Below, in pieces: positions 13,105-19,551 of a stretch of 19,551 nt of DNA (the stretch's first letter is position 1; the number at the start of each line of letters is the position of its first letter). The notes under the pieces were generated by a model that saw nothing but the letters and a program-made list of their open reading frames with translations, ran no database searches and was not told the origin of the DNA. The position numbers were made by a program, and so were the translations under genes. The DNA is from CAINDI01 sp037127585 (lineage in GTDB: Bacteria > Verrucomicrobiota > Verrucomicrobiia > Palsa-1439): the NCBI GenBank assembly GCA_037127585.1, contig JBAXYB010000055.1:1-19551 (forward strand), given 5' to 3'.

Positions 13105-14982
13105 TCAAATCGTGAAATCCTGCGCAATGTGCGCGACCTTCAAGTAATCGATGATATGCGCGACGCATTCGGCCGCGCTCTGTTTATCCGTACGCACCTC
13201 GACTTCCGGTTTTTCAGGCGCTTCGTACGGCGCATCGACGCCGGTAAAGTTTTGAATCTGACCGGCCCGCGCTTTCTTGTAGAGACCTTTCGGGTCACGC
13301 TGTTCGCAGACCTCGACCGGCGCGTTGACGTAGATTTCGATGAAGTCCTTGTCGTCCACCAGCGAGCGCGCTAACCGGCGATCATCCCGGTACGGCGAGA
13401 TGAACGCCGTGATGACGAGGACGCCGGCATCCATCATCAGCCGGGCGACTTCGCCGACACGGCGAATGTTTTCCTGCCGGTCTTCGGGCGAGAAACCCAG
13501 ATTCGCGCTGAGGCCGTGCCGGATGTTGTCGCCGTCGAGAATGTATGTGTGCAAGCCCATCGCGAACAGCTCGCGCTCCAGGTCGGTCGCAATCGTGGAC
13601 TTGCCGGCACCGCTGAGGCCGGTGAGCCAGATGATCGCGCCTTTGTGTTTGTTGCGCTGTTCGCGAACTTCCCGGTCGATCTTGCCCTTCGACCAGAAGA
13701 TGTTTTGGCTTTTTACTCCGGAGAGCACATCGCGCCGGTCGGGGTATTCGCCCTTCGAGATGACGCCGCCGCCGGCCACCATGTTTTTGTCCACGATGAC
13801 GAACCGGCCGGTTGGCACGATGCGGTCGTAGTTGTCGAACGCGATTGGCGATTTCGTGCGGACGGTGATCTCGGCGACATCGTTGCGGGCAATATGATCC
13901 TGCGTCTTCTCGGACAACGTCGAGGCGTCGATAATCTTTTCGATGGATTGGATGTGGCACTCGACTTCGGTGCTGGTGAGTTTCAATTTCACGCGGCGGC
14001 CGATTTCGAGTTTTTGCCGGCCAAGCCAGAAGAGTTTGGCTTTGAAGACATCGCTCTCAATCGGCGCGTGGTCTTCGTGCGAACCGATCTGGCCGCGTTC
14101 GACGTAGATTTGCTCGGCGAGCGTGATGCCGATGGATTCACCGGCACTGGCCTCGTTCAAGCCTGCACCCGGCCACGATTCGATGGATTTGACGTGACTG
14201 ATTTTGTTGCGGGGCGAAAACAGAATCGTGTCGCCGACTTTGATCGTGCCGGCTTCGATTCGGCCGGCCAGGATTCGGCGGGCGTCGAACCGGTAGACAT
14301 CTTGAATCGCAAAGCGGAGTGGCAGATTTTTTTCCGGTGGGGCGATTTCAAATTGGTCGAGCGCTTCGAGGACGGACGGGCCGGTATACCACGGCATCTT
14401 CGTCGAGCGCGTGGCGATGTTCTCGCCGTGATACGCCGCAATCGGGATGAAGCGCTGCGGAATGACGCCGAGCTGGGTGAGGAAGGCCCGGTATTCTTTC
14501 TCGATGGCGTCGAATGTGGCTTGGCTGTAGCCCTTGAGATCCATTTTGTTGACGACGACGGCCACTTGTTTCACGCCGAGCAGCGAGAGGAGGAAGCCGT
14601 GCCGGCGGGATTGTTCTTGGACGCCTTCGTTGGCGTCGATGAGCAGGATGGCGGCTTGCGCGTTGGCAGCGCCGGTCACCATGTTCTTGAGAAACTCTTT
14701 GTGGCCGGGCGCGTCGATGATCACGTACTGCCGCTTCGGCGTGCGAAACCAAATCTGCGCGGTCTCGATGGTAATGTTCTGGTCGCGCTCGGCTTGGAGG
14801 CCGTCCATGAGAAACGCCCACTCGAACGGCATGCCGCGTTTCTCGCACGAGGCTTTGATCTTCTCGAATTTCCCGTCCGGCAAGCTGCCAGTATCGTGGA
14901 AGAGCCGGCCAACGAGCGTGGATTTACCGTGGTCGACGTGACCGACGATGACGATTTTAAGTTGTTCAGAGGGTTGTTGCAT
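13105..14982 (-). CDS. cysNC: Fused sulfate adenylyltransferase GTPase subunit and APS kinase (CysNC)
   Basis: 625 residues. The N-terminal CysN part has G-protein motifs GHVDHGKST (14-22), DAPGH (90-94) and NKMD (145-148), followed by two beta-barrel domains up to about 440. The C-terminal part is an APS kinase with P-loop GLSGAGKST (455-463), DGDNIRHGLSANLGF, NIRRVGEVARLM and ISPYRDDR. CysN hydrolyses GTP to drive CysD in making APS from sulfate and ATP; CysC phosphorylates APS to PAPS. Both act in the cytoplasm. I start at ATG 14982, six bases after the cysD stop; a GTG at 14991 would overlap cysD and add three residues. Both halves keep their key residues, so the fusion looks active. A kinase next to a reductase with APS-type cysteines is discussed as a finding. 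Confidence 0.96.
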   Translation of the reverse strand: MQQPSEQLKIVIVGHVDHGKSTLVGRLFHDTGSLPDGKFEKIKASCEKRGMPFEWAFLMDGLQAERDQNITIETAQIWFRTPKRQYVIIDAPGHKEFLKNMVTGAANAQAAILLIDANEGVQEQSRRHGFLLSLLGVKQVAVVVNKMDLKGYSQATFDAIEKEYRAFLTQLGVIPQRFIPIAAYHGENIATRSTKMPWYTGPSVLEALDQFEIAPPEKNLPLRFAIQDVYRFDARRILAGRIEAGTIKVGDTILFSPRNKISHVKSIESWPGAGLNEASAGESIGITLAEQIYVERGQIGSHEDHAPIESDVFKAKLFWLGRQKLEIGRRVKLKLTSTEVECHIQSIEKIIDASTLSEKTQDHIARNDVAEITVRTKSPIAFDNYDRIVPTGRFVIVDKNMVAGGGVISKGEYPDRRDVLSGVKSQNIFWSKGKIDREVREQRNKHKGAIIWLTGLSGAGKSTIATDLERELFAMGLHTYILDGDNIRHGLSANLGFSPEDRQENIRRVGEVARLMMDAGVLVITAFISPYRDDRRLARSLVDDKDFIEIYVNAPVEVCEQRDPKGLYKKARAGQIQNFTGVDAPYEAPEKPEVEVRTDKQSAAECVAHIIDYLKVAHIAQDFTI

Positions 14983-14987
14983 GGAAA

Positions 14988-15788
14988 TCACATGTAGCCG
15001 TCGCGGCGGAGTTTCTCAAAGGCGTCTTCGCTTTCTTGATCCTGCGCGCGGACGCTGCGTTCACTGCGTTTGGTGGTGCGGAGTTCTTCCCGAATTTTGT
15101 CGTAGGTGTCGGCGATGGAATCGATGCTGAAGGTGCACGGCAAGCAACCGAGCGACCGGTAGCGCTTTCCGTCTTTTGCAAAATATGACGCCACGTTCGG
15201 GATGTTTTCGCGTTCGGCGTACTCCCAAATATTCATCTCCGTCCAGTGCAACAACGGATGGACGCGCAGATGCGTGCCGCCGGCCATGTCGGTGTTGAAC
15301 TGATCCCAGAGTTCCGGCGGCTGGTCTTCGACGTTCCACTCCATGTTTTTGTCGCGCGGACTGAAGTAGCGCTCCTTCGACCGTGTCGGGTCTTCGTCGC
15401 GCCGGACGCCGACGATGAGGCCACCGAAGTTGTGTTTCTCGACGGTGCGCTTGAGGTTGTCTTTCAGCAACGCCGAGCAGCAGACGACCCGGCCGAGCTT
15501 GTGGTTCATGCCTTGCGCGAGTGCCTCTTCATTGCGGGCGACGATGAGGTTCAGTCCCCATTCTTTTGTGAGTTTATCGCGCAACTCAATAAGCTCCGGC
15601 ATGTCATAGCTCGTTTCCATGAACACGCACGGAAACGGCACGTGGCCGAAGAACGCCTTGCGCGCCAGCCAGATGAGAGTCTGCGAGTCTTTGCCGACGC
15701 TCCACAACATGGCGAGCCGCTCGATCTTCGTGAACGCTTCCCGGATAATGTAGATGCTTTGATTTTCCAGTCTGTCGAGGTGGTCCAT
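14988..15788 (-). CDS. cysD: Sulfate adenylyltransferase subunit 2
   Basis: 266 residues, of usual CysD length minus a short N-terminal part. The PP-loop ATPase motif is SVGKDS (30-35). Other family segments are FPCVFMETSYDMPELIELRDKL, CCSALLKDNLK, GVRRDEDPTRSKERYFSPRD, HPLLHWTEMNIWEYAERENIP, SLGCLPCTFSI and EDAFEKLRRDGYM at the C-terminus. CysD adenylylates sulfate with ATP, driven by the CysN GTPase encoded just downstream. ATG 15788 lies three bases after the cysH stop. The gene order cysH-cysD-cysNC on one strand with tiny gaps marks a single operon. Confidence 0.97.
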   Translation of the reverse strand: MDHLDRLENQSIYIIREAFTKIERLAMLWSVGKDSQTLIWLARKAFFGHVPFPCVFMETSYDMPELIELRDKLTKEWGLNLIVARNEEALAQGMNHKLGRVVCCSALLKDNLKRTVEKHNFGGLIVGVRRDEDPTRSKERYFSPRDKNMEWNVEDQPPELWDQFNTDMAGGTHLRVHPLLHWTEMNIWEYAERENIPNVASYFAKDGKRYRSLGCLPCTFSIDSIADTYDKIREELRTTKRSERSVRAQDQESEDAFEKLRRDGYM

Positions 15789-15791
15789 AAA

Positions 15792-16514
15792 TTATATATT
15801 CGCGGCGAACGTGTGCAGGCCGCATTCCTTTTTATCCGTACCGGCCCAGCGGCCGGCGCGTTCATCTTCGCCATCTTGCGTTGGCCGCGTGCAGCAGTCC
15901 GGCGTGCAGCCGATGCTGGCGTAGCCCTGATCGTGCAACGCGTTGTACGGAAGTTGGTGGCTGACGATGTACCACCAGACTTCTTCTTTGGTCCACGCGG
16001 CCAGCGGATTGATTTTGATGTACCGATGGCCATCGGGCGTTTCTTGCATCTGCAAAATCTTCGCGCCCTTCCGGCTGTCGCCTTGTGAACGGCGCAAGCC
16101 GGTAATCATGGCATCAAGTTCCGTCAGCTTTTTCTGGAGAGGCAACACCTTCCGGTAGTGGCAGCACCGATCCGGCTGGCGCCGGTAAAGCTCCGGTCCG
16201 TACTTCTCGGCTTGCTGCTCGGGCGTCAACTCCGGATGCAGGCGTTCGACGGTCACGCCGTATTCCGCTTCGACTTTCGCGATGAGCTCGTTCGTTTCTT
16301 TGAACATGAATCCGGTATCGATCGTGAACACCGGCATGCGCGGCGTGACTTTGCGCATGGCGATGTCGATGGTGACCAGGCCTTCGGGTCCGAAGGCAGA
16401 CGAGATCGCCAACCGCTGACCAAAGTTGTCAGCGGCCCATTGCAAAATCTCGCGCGGCGGCTGGCCTTCAAACCGTTCCGCGAGATCCTTGATCTCATCT
16501 GAGGTGAATTTCAC
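15792..16514 (-). CDS. cysH: Phosphoadenylyl/adenylyl-sulfate reductase with variant cysteine motif
   Basis: 240 residues from GTG 16514. PAPS-reductase-family segments are LAISSAFGPEGLVTIDIA (35-52), FTIDTGFMFKET (63-74), PELYRRQPDRCCHYRKVLPL (107-126) and INPLAAWTKEEVWWYI. It carries the CC pair (117-118) plus C203, C207 and C208 and the catalytic ECGLH (Cys231), so it is of the [4Fe-4S] APS-reductase type rather than the iron-free PAPS type. The usual CxPC element is stretched to GCTPDCCTR, adding two residues and a sixth cysteine. The product is sulfite, with thioredoxin as the usual donor. I prefer GTG 16514, seven bases after the stop of the carrier gene; an ATG at 16568 would overlap that gene by 47 bases and adds a basic segment not seen in the family. 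Confidence 0.93.
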   Translation of the reverse strand: MKFTSDEIKDLAERFEGQPPREILQWAADNFGQRLAISSAFGPEGLVTIDIAMRKVTPRMPVFTIDTGFMFKETNELIAKVEAEYGVTVERLHPELTPEQQAEKYGPELYRRQPDRCCHYRKVLPLQKKLTELDAMITGLRRSQGDSRKGAKILQMQETPDGHRYIKINPLAAWTKEEVWWYIVSHQLPYNALHDQGYASIGCTPDCCTRPTQDGEDERAGRWAGTDKKECGLHTFAANI

Positions 16515-16521
16515 GGCTGCT

Positions 16522-16800
16522 TTAGCGACCGCCCGCAATCGCCGGGATGATCGAAATCTCATCGCCATCTTTGACCGGCGTCTCTTTGCCTTGCGCGAAA
16601 CGAATGTCTTCGTCGTTCAAATAAATATTCACAAAGCGCCGCAACTCCCCGCGGTCGTCGCACAGGCGTTCTTTCAAACCGGGGAACTGTTTCTCCAAAT
16701 CCTCCAACAACACCGCCACCGTCGCGCCGGTCGCTTGCACGACATCTTTGTCTTTGGTCAATTTCCGCAATGGAGTCGGAATGCGCACATTGATTGCCAT
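16522..16800 (-). CDS. CysO/MoaD/ThiS-type sulfur-carrier protein ending GG-R
   Basis: 92 residues with a ubiquitin-like beta-grasp fold. Segments such as VRIPTPLRKLT, FVNIYLNDEDIRF (56-68) and VKDGDEISIIPAIAGG (76-91) are close to CysO of mycobacteria rather than to MoaD. In the family the C-terminal GG is adenylylated and turned into a thiocarboxylate that donates sulfur. Here GG (90-91) is followed by one extra Arg92, so activation would need removal of that residue, as JAMM peptidases (Mec+, QbsD) do elsewhere. A carrier inside a sulfate-assimilation operon points to cysteine synthesis by a CysO/CysM-type route, but no cysteine synthase or activating E1 enzyme is in the window. AAGGA lies nine bases before ATG 16800. 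It sits 59 bases after the Rrf2 gene. Confidence 0.88.
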   Translation of the reverse strand: MAINVRIPTPLRKLTKDKDVVQATGATVAVLLEDLEKQFPGLKERLCDDRGELRRFVNIYLNDEDIRFAQGKETPVKDGDEISIIPAIAGGR

Positions 16801-16859
16801 AATCTTTATTCCTTATTGATTGTTACGTCCCAGTCTTCATATCAAACGGCTCAGACCGG

Positions 16860-17279
16860 TCAAATGTAATACATCGCGCTGCGGCCGTTCGCATCGGCGC
16901 AAATGTCCTCGAAAGTAATCGTGTCGGCCACACCCTCTGCCGCCACCTTAATCCGCCGCCAGGCGCGCTTAATCTCATCCGGGCAGCGCGACTCTGTCAG
17001 CATAGGCATCTCAAGCACATCGCCTTGAATCGCCCGAAGTACGTCGCCCACAGTGATTTCCTTCGGCGTTTTGGCCAACGTATAACCACCCGCTTTACCG
17101 CGTCGGCTCTGAATGAGACCCTGACTCTTCAATTCGATCAAAATCTGGACGAGATAATTCGCGGGTATCGCCTCGCGTTGAGCGATATCATCAATCCGCA
17201 ACGGCCGAGAATTCGGATGATGGAGCGCCAACGCCTCCACCGCCCGGCATGCATAATCACTTTTAACCGACGCCTTCAT
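16860..17279 (-). CDS. Rrf2-family transcriptional regulator, likely of the cys operon
   Basis: 139 residues. A winged helix at about 5-68 (SDYACRAVEALALHH, LRIDDIAQREAIPANYLVQIL, LIQSRRGKAGGYTLAK) carries the family signature RGxxGGYxL, followed by ITVGDVLRAIQG. The C-terminal part has one cysteine in the region where IscR has three Fe-S ligands (Cys99 only; Cys11 and Cys127 elsewhere), so it resembles CymR-type cysteine/sulfur regulators that bind a protein partner more than IscR. As the first gene of the sulfate operon it probably controls itself and the genes downstream. Its promoter region has a 10-bp palindrome (17321-17330) between likely -35 and -10 elements. The target and effector are inferred. 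Confidence 0.9.
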   Translation of the reverse strand: MKASVKSDYACRAVEALALHHPNSRPLRIDDIAQREAIPANYLVQILIELKSQGLIQSRRGKAGGYTLAKTPKEITVGDVLRAIQGDVLEMPMLTESRCPDEIKRAWRRIKVAAEGVADTITFEDICADANGRSAMYYI

Positions 17280-17312
17280 TCTTAATCTTAACTATCTTGC
17301 TAAACTTGCCAT

Positions 17313-17340
17313 AGATTAACATAGCGCTATTTCATGTCAA
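17313..17340 (-). promoter_or_regulatory. Promoter with embedded palindromic operator for the cys operon
   Basis: On the minus strand a consensus TTGACA (17340-17335) is followed after 16 bases by TAATCT (17318-17313), about 35 bases before ATG 17279. The spacer holds the perfect palindrome ATAGCGCTAT (17321-17330), a fitting place for a repressor such as the Rrf2 protein. The -10 match is modest. Confidence 0.5.
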
Positions 17341-17420
17341 AGATTTTTTTCTGGGTTCGATAACGATCAGCTTTCAGTCTTGCCCGGCTGCGCTTCTATC
17401 GGTACGTTCCCCAACTCCCG

Positions 17421-19304
<1,884 letters not shown>

Positions 19305-19331
19305 AACTTCTACCGTGGTCTGACAAGCCTC

Positions 19332-19360
19332 TTGCGTCGGTGAGAGTGCTTTGCTAGTTT
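19332..19360 (+). promoter_or_regulatory. Promoter of the tRNA-Lys gene
   Basis: TTGCGT (19332-19337), a 17-base spacer and TAGTTT (19355-19360) preceded by TGC (extended -10). It lies 19 bases before the tRNA and has the same TGCTAG core as the candidate csp promoter at 7085-7090. Confidence 0.55.
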
Positions 19361-19379
19361 ACGCCGCCCCAGCGGGGAT

Positions 19380-19456
19380 GGATCCGTAGCTCAATTGGCT
19401 AGAGCAGCTGACTCTTAATCAGCGGGTTGTCGGTTCAAGTCCGACCGGGTCCACCA
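19380..19456 (+). tRNA. tRNA-Lys (anticodon CTT), CCA encoded
   Basis: A 77-base cloverleaf. The acceptor GGATCCG pairs with CGGGTCC with one G-T wobble, followed by A and an encoded CCA. The D arm holds GCTC-AATTGGCTA-GAGC. The anticodon stem GCTGA/TCAGC encloses loop CTCTTAA with anticodon CTT (lysine, codon AAG). The T arm is GTCGG-TTCAAGT-CCGAC. It has its own promoter and terminator and so is likely transcribed alone. All stems pair, so it looks functional. I see no att duplication inside the window. Confidence 0.96.
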
Positions 19457-19473
19457 ACTTTCACCAACAACAG

Positions 19474-19518
19474 CAGGGCGTTACGCAAAATCAAAGCGTG
19501 ACGCCCTGTTCTGTTTTT
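19474..19518 (+). terminator. Intrinsic terminator after tRNA-Lys
   Basis: CAGGGCGTTACGC (19474-19486) pairs with GCGTGACGCCCTG (19496-19508) with one G-U pair, loop AAAATCAAA. TTCTGTTTTT follows. It lies 17 bases after the tRNA. Confidence 0.9.
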
Positions 19519-19551
19519 CGTAAGGCTAGTCATTAGGCTTCGCCTTTAGCC

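Noticed and set aside
13516..14997. Plus-strand open frame of 493 codons
   Set aside because: It is the antisense shadow of cysNC. The high GC content gives long open frames opposite real genes.

Overview
The window looks like a chromosomal segment of a GC-rich Gram-negative bacterium, most plausibly in the PVC group and perhaps a Pedosphaera/Limisphaerales-type Verrucomicrobiota. This is an inference from the mix of protein families, the two-partner-secretion (outer-membrane) proteins and the short REP-like palindromes. No 16S or other strict phylogenetic marker is present.

Layout. Positions 1-5345 (minus strand) hold a secretion cluster: a secreted protein with three exact 76-residue repeats, a TpsA-type exoprotein (haemagglutinin-type secretion domain plus beta-helix), and its ShlB/FhaC-type outer-membrane transporter, which runs off the left edge. 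A 410-bp divergent spacer follows. Positions 5756-8518 hold single genes: a cyclic-nucleotide-binding-fold protein, a metallophosphoesterase (minus), a cold-shock protein with a terminator-like hairpin in its leader, and RmuC. Positions 8550-10528 (minus) hold an aldo/keto reductase coupled to a PPK2-family polyphosphate kinase. Positions 10671-10995 are a wrecked fusion of two sugar-metabolism genes. UbiE/MenG (minus) and a small TPR protein (plus) diverge around 11.8 kb.

The main metabolic unit is a compact minus-strand sulfate-assimilation operon (17279 down to 12199): Rrf2 regulator, CysO/MoaD-like sulfur carrier, APS/PAPS reductase CysH, CysD, fused CysNC, a tandem ACT-domain protein and a DUF6941-like protein. 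Sulfate would be activated by CysD/CysN to APS, phosphorylated by the CysC domain or reduced by CysH to sulfite. The sulfur-carrier gene hints at a protein-thiocarboxylate route into cysteine. Sulfite reductase and cysteine synthase are not in the window. Divergent from the operon is an ABC-F ATPase, followed by tRNA-Lys(CTT) with its own promoter and terminator.

The most unusual signals are a group of REP-like palindromes between 8.5 and 12.2 kb. One is inserted in frame inside ubiE, one fills the ubiE/TPR divergent spacer, and one supplies the TAG stop codons of two convergent genes. Other notable points are the CysO-like carrier ending in GG-R, the altered cysteine motif of CysH, and possible attenuators before the csp gene and inside the start of tpsA.
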